This document shows positions 47,991 through 56,745 of a DNA stretch of 64,000 bases, piece after piece. A program made the translations under genes and the position numbers. Origin of the DNA: JB111 sp049856295 (GTDB taxonomy: Bacteria > Actinomycetota > Actinomycetes > Actinomycetales > Actinomycetaceae); the NCBI RefSeq assembly GCF_049856295.1, contig NZ_JBNDMZ010000004.1:124001-188000 (forward strand), given 5' to 3'. Position 1 is the first letter of the stretch; each line of letters opens with the position of its first letter. The notes beneath the pieces were generated by a model. That model did not search any database and had not been told where the DNA came from. It saw only the letters and a list, made by a program, of their open reading frames with translations.

Positions 47991-48719
47991 ATGGCGAGAT
48001 CGACCGAGCGCGGCGCGGGCCGGGCGCTCCCCCACCCGGTGACGGCCGCGCTCCGTCAGCTGCTCGCGGCGGCCCTGGTCTCGGCGCTGCTCGCGGTGCT
48101 CGTCGTCGTCGGCGTCACGATGGGCGTGCGCCGGACATTCTCCGTCGATCCGGGCAACCTGCCGTCGGTGGCGGTGTGGATCGGCGTGGGCATCGGCGCA
48201 CTCGTGCTCCTCGCTGCGATGGTCGGGATCTACCGTTCGGCGCATCTCCACCTCTACCTGCGTCGGCACGCCCGGCCGCCGCGCCGGAAGGGCTCGCCCC
48301 GCCGGCCCGTGCCGCGCATGACCGAGCGCCTGCTCGAGGAGATCGACGCCGGGGATCTCGGCACCGGCGACGCGCGGTTCCGCATGGTGGTGGTGGACCG
48401 GGGGTCGTTCGCCGTCGCGTTCATGACGCCGGGCTACCGCATCGAGACGACGCCGACGATCGCCCCCCTCCGCCTCGGCGAGCACGGCCGCACCGCCCTG
48501 GGCCACGTGGGCTGGCTCGAGCCGGAGCGCCGGACGATCGGGGCAGACGGCGACTGGCAGTACTTCGGCACGGAGTACACCGGGCCGGGGGCGCACCTCG
48601 CCGACAACCCGGGGATCCCCCTCGACGCCGGAAAGGTGGCCGTGCTCGTCACGAGCGGCGACGAGGCCCTCGCGGGGCCGGTCCGCGACCTCCTCGCGCA
48701 GGCGCGCGCGACCCGCTGA
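47991..48719 (+). CDS. Membrane protein of unknown function
   Basis: 242-residue protein with two hydrophobic segments (about residues 23-45, LLAAALVSALLAVLVVVGVTMG, and 58-80, WIGVGIGALVLLAAMVGIY) and a soluble C-terminal domain ending in LLAQARATR. No family recognised. ATG 47991 is preferred; the frame opens at 47940. It follows the previous membrane protein by 65 bp and may share its transcript. Confidence 0.65.
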   Translation: MARSTERGAGRALPHPVTAALRQLLAAALVSALLAVLVVVGVTMGVRRTFSVDPGNLPSVAVWIGVGIGALVLLAAMVGIYRSAHLHLYLRRHARPPRRKGSPRRPVPRMTERLLEEIDAGDLGTGDARFRMVVVDRGSFAVAFMTPGYRIETTPTIAPLRLGEHGRTALGHVGWLEPERRTIGADGDWQYFGTEYTGPGAHLADNPGIPLDAGKVAVLVTSGDEALAGPVRDLLAQARATR

Positions 48720-48824
48720 GCGGCGACGGCACGTCGAACGACGGCGCTGCGGCGCCGTGCGACGTGCCCCCGCGACGGCGAGCTGCGGACGCGTCCGGCC
48801 GTCCCCGGGACGGTCCGGAGTTCC

Positions 48825-49079
48825 TCAGCAGCCGTCCGGGCCGCAGGCGGGAGCGTCGTCGAGGCCGGGGAGGTCGAGGCCCCCGAGCGGGGTGAGCGGC
48901 GCGAGAGACGTGACCGGGGCGGGCGGCGACGGCAACGGGCTCGCCGACTCGTGCGGCGCCACGGTCGGCCTCTCGGCCGAGTCGGACGCCGGGTCGGAGG
49001 CCGGGTCCGCCGCCGATGCCGTGGCCGACGACGAGGCCCCCGCGGCGGCTCTCGTCATCGAGGTCCCGGCGGCGGTCAT
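48825..49079 (-). CDS. Small Ala/Ser/Pro-rich protein ending in CGPDGC
   Basis: 84-residue predicted protein, mainly low-complexity Ala, Ser, Pro and Asp, ending in ACGPDGC. Its ATG at 49079 overlaps the stop of the upstream DsbA-like gene (ATGA), which supports translation, and the C-terminal Cys pair could be a redox or metal site related to that neighbour. No family recognised. It could also be a spurious frame, since its composition is weak. Confidence 0.4.
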   Translation of the reverse strand: MTAAGTSMTRAAAGASSSATASAADPASDPASDSAERPTVAPHESASPLPSPPAPVTSLAPLTPLGGLDLPGLDDAPACGPDGC

Positions 49080-49771
49080 GCGTCGGCCCGCGTCGCGTCG
49101 TCCGTCCCACGCTCGGTCGCCACCTGGCCGAGCGCCTGGGCGAACGCGGTGGACTCCTGCGCCCCCGAGATGCCGTACTTCTCGTCGAGGACGAAGAAGG
49201 GCACACCCTGGATGCCGTAGGCGCGGGCCTTGGCGATGTCGGCCTGGACATCGTCCGCCCAGCGGTCCGCGCGCAGGTCGGCGGCGACCTCCTCCGCGTC
49301 GAGCCCGGTCTCTGCGGCCAGCGCGGCGAGCTCATCGACGTCGGAGAGGTTCTTCCCCTCGACGAAGTAGGCGCGCAGCAGGCGTTCCTTGGCCTCGGCC
49401 TGCTTGCCGTGCGCCTTGGCGTGGTGGATGACCTGGTGGGCGCGCAGCGTGTTGATGTGCACGACCGAGTCGAAGTCGTAGTCGAGCCCGACGGAGGCCG
49501 CGATCCCCGTCACGCGCTCGAGCATCTGCTCGACCTGCTCGACCGGCATGCCCTTGCGCTCGGCGAGGAACTCGGTCGTCGAACCGGTGAAGTCGACCGG
49601 CGTGTCCGGCGAGAGCTCGAACGAGTGGTACGTGACCTCGACCGCGGGGGCGTCCGCGTGCTGCTCGCGGAACTCCGCGAGGCCGGCCTCGAACTTGCGC
49701 TTGCCGATGTAGCACCAGGGGCAGGCGATGTCCGACCAGATGTCGACGGCGATGGGGGGCTGTGCGGTCAC
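49076..49771 (-). CDS. DsbA-family oxidoreductase (FrnE-like)
   Basis: 231-residue thioredoxin-fold protein. The active site is Cys17-Pro-Trp-Cys20 (SDIACPWCYIGKRKF), with the cis-Pro loop in GIQGVPFFVLDEKYGISGAQ near residue 198. No signal peptide, so it acts in the cytosol, like FrnE/2-hydroxychromene-2-carboxylate isomerase relatives involved in thiol or polyketide chemistry. GTG 49771 has GAGGAG upstream. Its stop overlaps the start of a small Cys-containing protein. Confidence 0.88.
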   Translation of the reverse strand: MTAQPPIAVDIWSDIACPWCYIGKRKFEAGLAEFREQHADAPAVEVTYHSFELSPDTPVDFTGSTTEFLAERKGMPVEQVEQMLERVTGIAASVGLDYDFDSVVHINTLRAHQVIHHAKAHGKQAEAKERLLRAYFVEGKNLSDVDELAALAAETGLDAEEVAADLRADRWADDVQADIAKARAYGIQGVPFFVLDEKYGISGAQESTAFAQALGQVATERGTDDATRADA

Positions 49772-49850
49772 GATGCTCCTCGGGTGGTGGGGTCCTCGAG
49801 GTGCAAGGCGCGCGGGCGCCGCGGCATTCCCGGCCGGGGGTCGGGAGCCG

Positions 49851-50108
49851 TCAGACCAGGCCGAGGGCGAGGCCGATCGCGGCCGCGACGCCCGTGAGGA
49901 TCGCACCGACGGCGACGGCGCGGTCCGTGCCGGAGACGGGTTCGCTCCCGTCGCGCTGCGCGAGGTCGAGGATCGCGACGCGCCCGGGGGCGATGGCGTG
50001 ACGGTCGATCCGGGCCTCCATCTCGTGGCGCGTCGCGTGGGTGGCGGGGAAGACGTCCCGGCCAGGGACGGCGCGGGTGTCGGCGGTGGTCAGGTCGGCG
50101 GTGGTCAT
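49851..50108 (-). CDS. Small protein with one C-terminal membrane segment
   Basis: 85-residue protein: a charged N-terminal half (FPATHATRHEMEARIDRH) and a hydrophobic end (AVAVGAILTGVAAAIGLALGLV, about residues 64-85). Possible tail-anchored membrane protein. No family recognised. ATG 50108 has an AGAGAG element upstream. Followed by the DsbA-like gene on the same strand. Confidence 0.6.
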   Translation of the reverse strand: MTTADLTTADTRAVPGRDVFPATHATRHEMEARIDRHAIAPGRVAILDLAQRDGSEPVSGTDRAVAVGAILTGVAAAIGLALGLV

Positions 50109-50351
50109 GCGGGTCTCTCTTCTCCGCGCGGGGCGGTTGGTCGTGCGTGGCGACGTCCGGGAGAGGGACGCGACCGGGAGCGGGGGAGGTCGGTGTACGG
50201 GCGTAGGTCTCGCGCCGGAGCTGCCCGGTGCCGCTGCCGTCGGTCGAGAACGGGAGCACACACCGTTCAACGCCGAACGCTTCGACGTGAAAGAGTCTAG
50301 CGTGACGCGGTCGCCTCGTCAAACTTTTCGATCTTGAACTATTCTTGGCGG

Positions 50352-50885
50352 ATGCGTGACCGCGTGAGCGACTACCTGGGACAGTGGCGCGAGCAGCGCC
50401 CCGAGCTCGAGCTGGCACCGATGAGCGTGACCGGCCGGGTCTCGCGCGCGTCCGACCTCATCTCCCAGGGCATGCGCGAGTTCTTCGCCGAGCACGACCT
50501 CCAGCCGGGCGAGTACGACGTCCTCTCCGCCCTCCGGCGCGCGGGTGACCCGTTCACTCTCACGCCCGGCGCCCTCACCGGCAGCATGATGGTGACGGCG
50601 GCGGCCATGACCAACCGGCTCTCGCGCCTCGAGGAGAAGGGCCTCGTCGACCGCTCGACGGACCCGGACAACCGCCGCAGCGTGCGCGTCAGCCTCACTC
50701 CCCGGGGCCGCGCCGTCATCGACGACGTCGCCCCCCGCCACGTCCGCGCCGAGGGGGATCTGCTCGCAGCGCTCGACGACGCCGAGCTCGCGCAGCTGGC
50801 CGGTCTCCTCGAGAAGCTCCTCGCCGGCCTCGGCGACCGCTCGCAGCACGGGGACGACGACGCCGGCGACGGGGGTACCGCCTAG
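50352..50885 (+). CDS. MarR-family transcriptional regulator
   Basis: 177-residue winged-helix regulator. The DNA-binding part is visible at about residues 50-110: YDVLSALRRAG, TLTPGALTGSMMVTAAAMTNRLSRLEEKGLVDRSTDPDNRRSVRVSLTPRGRAV. The N- and C-terminal helices form the dimer interface. The ATG at 50352 is preferred over an upstream in-frame TTG. The region before it, between 50320 and 50350, has two TCTTG elements and is AT-rich, a plausible operator. The next gene encodes a DUF1905 protein 9 bp downstream. Confidence 0.85.
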   Translation: MRDRVSDYLGQWREQRPELELAPMSVTGRVSRASDLISQGMREFFAEHDLQPGEYDVLSALRRAGDPFTLTPGALTGSMMVTAAAMTNRLSRLEEKGLVDRSTDPDNRRSVRVSLTPRGRAVIDDVAPRHVRAEGDLLAALDDAELAQLAGLLEKLLAGLGDRSQHGDDDAGDGGTA

Positions 50886-50894
50886 CCTCTCGGG

Positions 50895-51185
50895 ATGGAC
50901 CTCGAGTTCTCCGGCGAGATCATCCACTGGCGCGGCCCCGCGCCGTTCCTGTTCGTCCCCCTGCCGCCGGACCCGCGGGAGGCCGTCCGCGAGGTCCGGC
51001 GCGAGGCCACCTACGGCTGGGGCGTCATCCCGGTGACCGCGCGCATCGGGGAGACCACGTTCACCACCTCGCTCTTCCCGCGCGACGGCGGCTACCTGCT
51101 CCCGGTCAAGGTCGCGGTGCAGCGAGCCGAGGGGATCGGCCTCGGCGACGAGGTCTCGGTGCGCATGGCGATCGACCTCGGCTGA
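50895..51185 (+). CDS. DUF1905 family protein
   Basis: 96-residue soluble protein. The opening LEFSGEIIHWRGPAPFLFVPLP and the core GWGVIPVTARIGETTFTTSLFPRDGGYLLPVKVAVQ are the DUF1905 pattern, a small beta-barrel of unknown function. It follows the MarR gene by 9 bp, so co-transcription and control by that regulator are likely. Confidence 0.85.
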   Translation: MDLEFSGEIIHWRGPAPFLFVPLPPDPREAVREVRREATYGWGVIPVTARIGETTFTTSLFPRDGGYLLPVKVAVQRAEGIGLGDEVSVRMAIDLG

Positions 51186-51294
51186 CGGGTCGGGCCGGGG
51201 CCTGTGGGGCCGGGCACCCCGAGGGCGCGGTCGGGTCAGTTCGGGCGCTGCTCGGCCGCGGCCCGCGGACCGGGCACCCGCGGGCCCGGGCGGG

Positions 51295-51882
51295 TCAGGC
51301 CGGGACCGGACCGTCCGGCGTCGGGGCGTCCGCCCAGGCCGGATCCCCCGGGCCGAGGACGTCGTAGACGACCGAGACGAAGTCGCCGACCCGCTCGACG
51401 GAGAGCAGCCCGAGCGCCAGCCGGCGCGGGAGCAGCGGTCGCCCGGACCCCAGGGTCGCGGCCGCGATCGAGAGTCGCAGCTCGTCGAGCAGCCCGGCGT
51501 CGGCGAGCTGACCGGCCAGGTCTCCTCCCCCGACCACCCAGATGTCCTTCCCGCCGGCCGCGGCCACGAGGCCGGTGTGGATCTCGCGCGCGTCCCCGGC
51601 GACGAATCGGACGTCGGCCCCCTCCGGCGCCGCGAGGTCGGCGTGGGTCGCGACGAACGTCGGAAGGTCGTAGGGCCACGAGGCCCCCTCGCCGAGCTCG
51701 CGCAGGATCCACTCGTAGGTGGTGCGCCCCATGAGCAGCGCACCGATCCCGGAGACGAAGCTCTCGTAGTCCCCGGTCACCGCCGGGTCACCGCGTTGCG
51801 CGAACAGCCACGCGAGGGAGTCCGCCTCGTCCGCGATGAATCCGTCGAGGGTCGTGGCCGTGTAGAAGACGGTGCGCGTCAT
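51295..51882 (-). CDS. Dihydrofolate reductase family protein (RibD C-terminal type)
   Basis: 195-residue reductase-fold protein. The opening FYTATTLDGFIADEADSLAWL and the GALLMGRTTYEWILRE block, with WVVGGGDLAGQLADAGLLDEL near the middle, match the DHFR-like family related to RibD and YwjB/YyaP. These NADPH-binding proteins have mostly unknown substrates. ATG 51882. Stands alone. Confidence 0.88.
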   Translation of the reverse strand: MTRTVFYTATTLDGFIADEADSLAWLFAQRGDPAVTGDYESFVSGIGALLMGRTTYEWILRELGEGASWPYDLPTFVATHADLAAPEGADVRFVAGDAREIHTGLVAAAGGKDIWVVGGGDLAGQLADAGLLDELRLSIAAATLGSGRPLLPRRLALGLLSVERVGDFVSVVYDVLGPGDPAWADAPTPDGPVPA

Positions 51883-51979
51883 CCCCCGAGGGTGCCGGCG
51901 ACCACCGACATCGGGAGGTCGCCGGTCGATGCCGGACGGACGGCCGCCGAGCTCCGTCGCCCGCGCACGGCCAGCCGGC

Positions 51980-52342
51980 CTACGGCTGGATGCGGTCGAG
52001 AATCTCGTGCAGCCCGTCGGCCACCTGGACCCCCGGCGAGCCGAGACCGGCCGCGGCGAGGATCTCGCGGAGCGCGTCCGCGTCGGGCGCTCCGGGCTCG
52101 CCCACGGCGCCGCCGGGGTACGTCACGCTCTCCGAGTCGTCGGCGGGTCCGGAGTCGGCGGCTCCGTCCTCGACCGGGTCCGCCGTCGTCGGGTCGGCGC
52201 CGGGCCGTCCGTCGACGACGTCCGGCTCCGGCCACGCCACGACCATCGATGGCACCGACCGCTGGTCGTCCGCGCAGCCCGACATGCCTGCCGCCACGAG
52301 CGCGCAGCCGAGCGCGGCGGCTGCCTTGGTGGAGACGATCAT
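51980..52342 (-). CDS. Short lipoprotein
   Basis: 120-residue protein with a lipoprotein signal: positive N-terminus, hydrophobic stretch and lipobox MSGC (Cys22). The mature part is Asp/Pro/Gly-rich and ends in a helical segment LHEILDRIQP. No family recognised. The frame is open to 52717 in DNA that is antisense to the next gene, so the ATG at 52342 is preferred. Confidence 0.6.
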   Translation of the reverse strand: MIVSTKAAAALGCALVAAGMSGCADDQRSVPSMVVAWPEPDVVDGRPGADPTTADPVEDGAADSGPADDSESVTYPGGAVGEPGAPDADALREILAAAGLGSPGVQVADGLHEILDRIQP

Positions 52343-52458
52343 CCATTCATGCTGGCACCGTCTCGCCGCCCGCACAGATCGCCCCGGCGCGTCGCGCCCG
52401 AGGAGTGCGGCCGGCCGGGCAGGGAACGTCCCTGCCCGGCCGGTCCACCGGGTGCGGG

Positions 52459-52947
52459 TCAGCGGGTCGCGAGGAAGTCGTCGATCTGGTTCATCGACTC
52501 CCGCACACCCTCTTCCTGGCCCATGTCCATGACGGTCCGGAGCGCGTCCTCCGACTCGTAGGTCGCGGTCGCCGTCACCGTCGTGCCCGACCCGTCGGGC
52601 TCGAACCGGTAGACGTTGCGGGAGACCGGCATGGAGTCCACCGGCCGGAGGTCGGCGTCGGCGAACCCGTCCCGGAACTCGAACCCGTTCGGCTCGTCGA
52701 CGGCGGTGATCTCCCACCAGCCGCCGTACCTCTCGCCGTCGGGGCCGGTCATGTAGTAGCTGCTACGCCCGCCCGGCCGGATGTCGTGCTCGACGAAGGT
52801 GGCCGGGTAGCCGGGCGGCCCCCAGACCTGCTCGAGCTGGCGCGGGTCGGTGTAGAGCGACCAGATCCGCTCCACCGGCGCATCGAAGTGCGCCGTGATC
52901 GTCATGGTCCTGCCGGGGACGTCGGTCGTGATGTCGGTGACGGGCAT
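52459..52947 (-). CDS. SRPBCC-domain protein (AHSA1-like), ArsR partner
   Basis: 162-residue protein of the AHSA1-like SRPBCC type: FDAPVERIWSLYTDPRQLEQVWGPPGYPATF and the YYMTGPDGERYGGWWEI block are typical. The ligand is unknown. It begins 1 bp after the upstream ArsR gene, the arrangement commonly seen for ArsR/SRPBCC pairs, where the ArsR-type protein represses both. ATG 52947 has GAGGAGGAC overlapping the end of the ArsR gene. Confidence 0.85.
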   Translation of the reverse strand: MPVTDITTDVPGRTMTITAHFDAPVERIWSLYTDPRQLEQVWGPPGYPATFVEHDIRPGGRSSYYMTGPDGERYGGWWEITAVDEPNGFEFRDGFADADLRPVDSMPVSRNVYRFEPDGSGTTVTATATYESEDALRTVMDMGQEEGVRESMNQIDDFLATR

Positions 52948-52948
52948 G

Positions 52949-53296
52949 TCAGTCCTCCTCGAGGTCGAGCTCACGCGCGAGCAGCGCGTCGATCCGTTCG
53001 ACGCGGCCCCTCCAGATGCCCTCCAGCTCGCCGAGCATGGAGGCCACGGAGCGGACCGCCGTGACGTCGCCCGAGGCGAGCTGCTCGCGGCCGTTGCGCC
53101 GCTTGGTGAGCAGACCGGCCGTCTCGAGGACGCGGACATGCTTCTGGACCGCGGCGAAGCTCATGTCGTAGCCCGCCGCGAGCGCCGAGACCGAGTGCTC
53201 CCCGGCGAGGACCCGGCGCAGGATGTCCCGCCGGGTCCGGTCGGCGAGGGCGTGGAACAGGGCGTCCGCCCGGTCCTCGTCCCCGGCCTCGATCAC
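52949..53296 (-). CDS. ArsR-family transcriptional repressor
   Basis: 115-residue winged-helix regulator. The helix-turn-helix is visible (LFHALADRTRRDILRRVLAGEHSVSALAAGYDMSFAAVQKHVRVLETAGLL); the metal-binding Cys motif of arsenic-type ArsR is absent, so it belongs to the SRPBCC-linked subgroup. GTG 53296 is chosen; a longer frame reaches 53332 but would cover the operator. First gene of a two-gene unit with the SRPBCC gene. A palindrome TACAAC-N6-GTTGTA lies 10 bp upstream. Confidence 0.88.
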   Translation of the reverse strand: MIEAGDEDRADALFHALADRTRRDILRRVLAGEHSVSALAAGYDMSFAAVQKHVRVLETAGLLTKRRNGREQLASGDVTAVRSVASMLGELEGIWRGRVERIDALLARELDLEED

Positions 53297-53306
53297 GTCA
53301 CAAACA

Positions 53307-53324
53307 TACAACCGATCAGTTGTA
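53307..53324. promoter_or_regulatory. ArsR operator
   Basis: Inverted repeat TACAAC (53307-53312) and GTTGTA (53319-53324), 6-bp spacer, 10 bp upstream of the ArsR start. Likely site of autorepression. Confidence 0.75.
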
Positions 53325-53410
53325 CGTGGCAAGGGGCGACGACGAGGTGCGCAGCGGCGGGTGTGCGCGAGGCGGGCGTCCGGGTGGGGGGAGGCATCGA
53401 CCGGCGCCGC

Positions 53411-55216
53411 CTACGCACCGGTGAGCGCGGACTCGACGCCGCGGAGCTCCTCGGTGATGTTCGCCGCCGGCCGCCGCACCGTCACGCGCTGCCCCAGGGT
53501 GACGGCCAGCCGCTCCCGGGCGAGCTCGAACCGCTCGCGGCGGCCCCACAGGTGCTGGTGCCACCCCGCGCCGAGCACGAGGTAGCCGATCGTCGAGAGC
53601 ACCCGTTCCATCTCCTGGAAGGGGGCGACCTGGTCGGGCGCGTCGGCGAGCGCCCGCCGGGCCACGGCGTCCGACTCGAGTAGCTCGACGTAGAGGTGCT
53701 GCCGGCGCCGCACGCCGTCGGCGGTGTCGTGGCCGCCGGCGACGAGGTCGGCGAGCACGGCATCGAGGGCGATCGCGACCCGTCGGGCGTGGGCGCGCAG
53801 GACGACCTCCTTCCCGCCGAGACCGCTGAGGACGAGCACGACGATCGCCGTGCCCACGCCGATCGCGGTGTCGATGAGGCGGTCCCCGACGACCGTCTCG
53901 GTGCTCATGCCGGTCACCGCGACCGAGATCGTCATGGCGAGCGGCGTGATGAGCGTGACCGCGAGCAGGTAGTTCCGGGTGACGAGCAGCTCGACCGAGC
54001 CCTGCATGACGATGATCGTCGCGACGAGCCACCACGCCTGCGGGTCCACGGCGAGCACGACGGCGAACACCCCGAGCCCCAGCACCGTGCCCAGCACGCG
54101 CTGCAACGCCTTGGTGGCCTGGGCATAGCGCGTGCCGCCGGTCTGCACGATGAGGGCGGCGAAGACGACCGCCCAGTACACGTGCTCGTTGCCGATGAGC
54201 GTCGCGATCGACCCGGCGACGGCGGTGGCCACGAGCACGCGCAGGGCGACGAGCATGCTCTCCGACGGCCACCAGGCGGCCTGGCGCAGGAGGTAGCCGC
54301 CCGCGGGGCGCCCCAGCGACGAGTACCGGACCTGCGTGCGCTCGACCTGGCGCTGCTCGTCGTCGGTCCGCCCGAGGTCGGCGCCTGCGCGCTCGTCCGT
54401 GTCCTGCACCGGCTCGTCGGCCCGGTCCGCGTCGTTCTCCCACGGGCTGGGGTCGATCCCGGACACGCGGCCCGAGAGGTGGGCCGACGTCGCGGCGTAC
54501 CGCTCGTGGACGACCTGGAGGCGCGCCTCGAAGTCGCTCGCCGTCCCGCCGTCGGTCACGGCGGTCCACGCCGCGTGCAGCGCCGTCGAGGCGTCGGCCC
54601 GGCGACGGTCGAGCCGGTCGGGGTCGGTATCGGGGTCGGTCGAGCGGGCGGCCGCCTCGAAGCGCACCACCGTGTCCTCCGCGTGCGCGACGGCGCTCTC
54701 CTCGATGCCGCGCCGCCGCAGCCAGATGTCGGAGGTCCCGACGACGACGGCGCTCACCGCCCCGACCGCCGCCATGCCGAGGATGAGCCACGGGTCCGTT
54801 CCGCCCACGGCGGCGAGGTTGGCGACTCCCGTGCCGAGGGCGAAGAAGTAGACCCCCGGCGGGCCGACCCGAAGCGCGTGCGTACCGAATCCCACCACCG
54901 AGCTGACCGCGACGAGGGCGGCGAGCGACCCCCACGTGCTGCCCGCCGTGAGGACGCCGACCAGGCTGCACATCCACATCCCGGCGCCGACGCCGCCGAT
55001 CACCTTGACGCGGCGACGGGCAGGCGCCCCAGCGCCGTAGAGGATGGAGAAGCCGCCGAGGCTCGCGAGGAACCCCGCGGACGTGTGTCCGAGCGCGGTC
55101 GCGACGACGAGCGGGAGGCCGATCGCGACGGCCGCGCGCAGGCCGACGGCAAGGCGCGGCGGGCTGGGCGCGATGGTGACCAGGCTGCGCAGGTCGACGA
55201 AGGGGGTGCCGCTCAC
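53411..55216 (-). CDS. FUSC-family membrane protein
   Basis: 601-residue protein with two blocks of hydrophobic segments, at about residues 25-160 and 345-495, the second holding VYWAVVFAALIVQTGGTRYAQATKALQRVLGT, the signature of the fusaric-acid-resistance-type family (FUSC, YccS-like). Between the blocks is a soluble acidic linker. Role in efflux of aromatic acids is known for a few members; the substrate here is unknown. GTG 55216 is the first start beside the conserved N-terminus (FVDLRSLVTIAPSPPRLAVGLRAAV); the frame opens far upstream. Confidence 0.85.
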   Translation of the reverse strand: MSGTPFVDLRSLVTIAPSPPRLAVGLRAAVAIGLPLVVATALGHTSAGFLASLGGFSILYGAGAPARRRVKVIGGVGAGMWMCSLVGVLTAGSTWGSLAALVAVSSVVGFGTHALRVGPPGVYFFALGTGVANLAAVGGTDPWLILGMAAVGAVSAVVVGTSDIWLRRRGIEESAVAHAEDTVVRFEAAARSTDPDTDPDRLDRRRADASTALHAAWTAVTDGGTASDFEARLQVVHERYAATSAHLSGRVSGIDPSPWENDADRADEPVQDTDERAGADLGRTDDEQRQVERTQVRYSSLGRPAGGYLLRQAAWWPSESMLVALRVLVATAVAGSIATLIGNEHVYWAVVFAALIVQTGGTRYAQATKALQRVLGTVLGLGVFAVVLAVDPQAWWLVATIIVMQGSVELLVTRNYLLAVTLITPLAMTISVAVTGMSTETVVGDRLIDTAIGVGTAIVVLVLSGLGGKEVVLRAHARRVAIALDAVLADLVAGGHDTADGVRRRQHLYVELLESDAVARRALADAPDQVAPFQEMERVLSTIGYLVLGAGWHQHLWGRRERFELARERLAVTLGQRVTVRRPAANITEELRGVESALTGA

Positions 55217-55391
55217 GGCCTCGATGGTAGGTCCGGCCCCGCCAGGCCCCTCCGACGTGTCACCACCCACAGGGCGCCACCCGGGAGTTCCGTCCCGGGG
55301 TCGCGGCCCGGTCCTCGTCGCCCCACGGTCACCTTCCACCCGATCCGACGACCGTGGTCCGGCGACGGTGGTCACCGTTAGGGTCGCCACC

Positions 55392-56669
55392 ATGGCGACG
55401 AGGCACGACGTCCGGGCGGCGCAGGTCGTCGAGGCCATGCGCGAGCACGCGGGGACTGGGCCGGCGCCGGGGGCGGTGTGGGCGGTCGCGTCCGGTCCGC
55501 GCACGGAGCGGCGCGTGACCGTGGCGGCGACCGGCGGTCTGCGCGAGAACGCGCTCGTGCGTACCGCGTCGGTGACCAAGCCGGCGGCGACCGCGCTCGT
55601 GCTCGGACTGGTCGAGGACGGTGCGCTGGCTCTCGAGGACCCTCTGTCCCGGTGGGTTCCCGCCTGGGCCGGTCGCGAGGTCCTTCGCGAGCGCCACGGG
55701 GCGCTCGAGGACACGGTTCCGGCCGCCCGCGAGCTGACGGTCCGCGACCTGCTGACCATGGGGCTCGGGCTCGGCTACGACCTCGACGACGCGCCCGGCG
55801 ACGCCCTCGCGGAGGCGACGCAGGACGCCGGCGTCCTCTCCGGCTGGACCGGGCCGGCGCTCGCGCCGACCGAGTGGGCGGAGCGGGTCGCCGGTCTGCC
55901 GATGGCCCACCAGCCCGGCGAGGGGTGGCTCTACCAGTCGTCGTTCGATGCCCTGACGGTCGTGGTCGAGGCCGCCACCGGGCGCGGGTTCGACGACATG
56001 CTCCGCGACCGCCTGCTCCTGCCGCTCGGCATGGTCGAGACGGGGTACTCGGTGCCGAGCACGCGGCTCGACCGGGTGCCCCCGTTCCGCTGGGTCGGCG
56101 GGGACGGCGAGTCCTCTGAGCTCGCGCCCGCCGCTGCGCCGGCACTGGCCCGCCGGCCGCTGTTCTGCTCGGGCGCCGCGGGCCTGCTCTCCACCGCCGC
56201 CGACCTCGTCCGGCTCGGCCAGATGCTGCTCGACGGCGGACTCGCCCCGCCCGCGTACCTCGGTCCCGCACCGACCGGGGTGCCGGCGGCCGGGGCGCCA
56301 CCGACCGGCGTGCCGGTGGCCGACGACGGCACGGCCGAGGACCTGACGGCGGACGGCCCGACATCCGTCGGAAGCCCTCGCGTGCTGGCCGTCGAGTCGG
56401 TCCTGGCGATGCGCACGGACACCCTCACCGACCTCACCCGCCCCTGGGCGTCTGGCTTCCTCGAGCCGGGCTGGGGGTGGGGTCTGGGCGTCGGGCTCGA
56501 CGAGCGCGGCGGCTTCGGCTGGGACGGCGGGACAGGCACGAGCCTGTGGGCCTACCCCGAGCAGGGGGTGACCGGGGTCCTGCTCACATGGCGCGGCATG
56601 GCCGGTCCGGCCCGGCCCGCCTACATGACCGACTTCTGGGACGCGGTCCTCGCCGAGCCCTGGTCCTGA
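55392..56669 (+). CDS. Serine hydrolase (beta-lactamase/esterase class C-like)
   Basis: 425-residue serine hydrolase of the beta-lactamase class C/EstB family. The catalytic Ser60 and Lys63 are in TASVTKPAAT (SxxK), the Tyr motif is YQSS near residue 182, and GRGFDDMLRDRLLLPLGM is typical. A Pro/Ala-rich insert lies near 295-325. No signal peptide is visible, so it probably acts in the cytosol as an esterase or peptidase. ATG 55392 chosen; the open frame upstream is antisense to the FUSC gene. Confidence 0.85.
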   Translation: MATRHDVRAAQVVEAMREHAGTGPAPGAVWAVASGPRTERRVTVAATGGLRENALVRTASVTKPAATALVLGLVEDGALALEDPLSRWVPAWAGREVLRERHGALEDTVPAARELTVRDLLTMGLGLGYDLDDAPGDALAEATQDAGVLSGWTGPALAPTEWAERVAGLPMAHQPGEGWLYQSSFDALTVVVEAATGRGFDDMLRDRLLLPLGMVETGYSVPSTRLDRVPPFRWVGGDGESSELAPAAAPALARRPLFCSGAAGLLSTAADLVRLGQMLLDGGLAPPAYLGPAPTGVPAAGAPPTGVPVADDGTAEDLTADGPTSVGSPRVLAVESVLAMRTDTLTDLTRPWASGFLEPGWGWGLGVGLDERGGFGWDGGTGTSLWAYPEQGVTGVLLTWRGMAGPARPAYMTDFWDAVLAEPWS

Positions 56670-56745
56670 CCACAGCTGCACACCGGGGCTCTGGCTCCGC
56701 CTCGGACACCTCCCCCGGCGTCGGCCCCGGCCGGGCAGGACCCGG

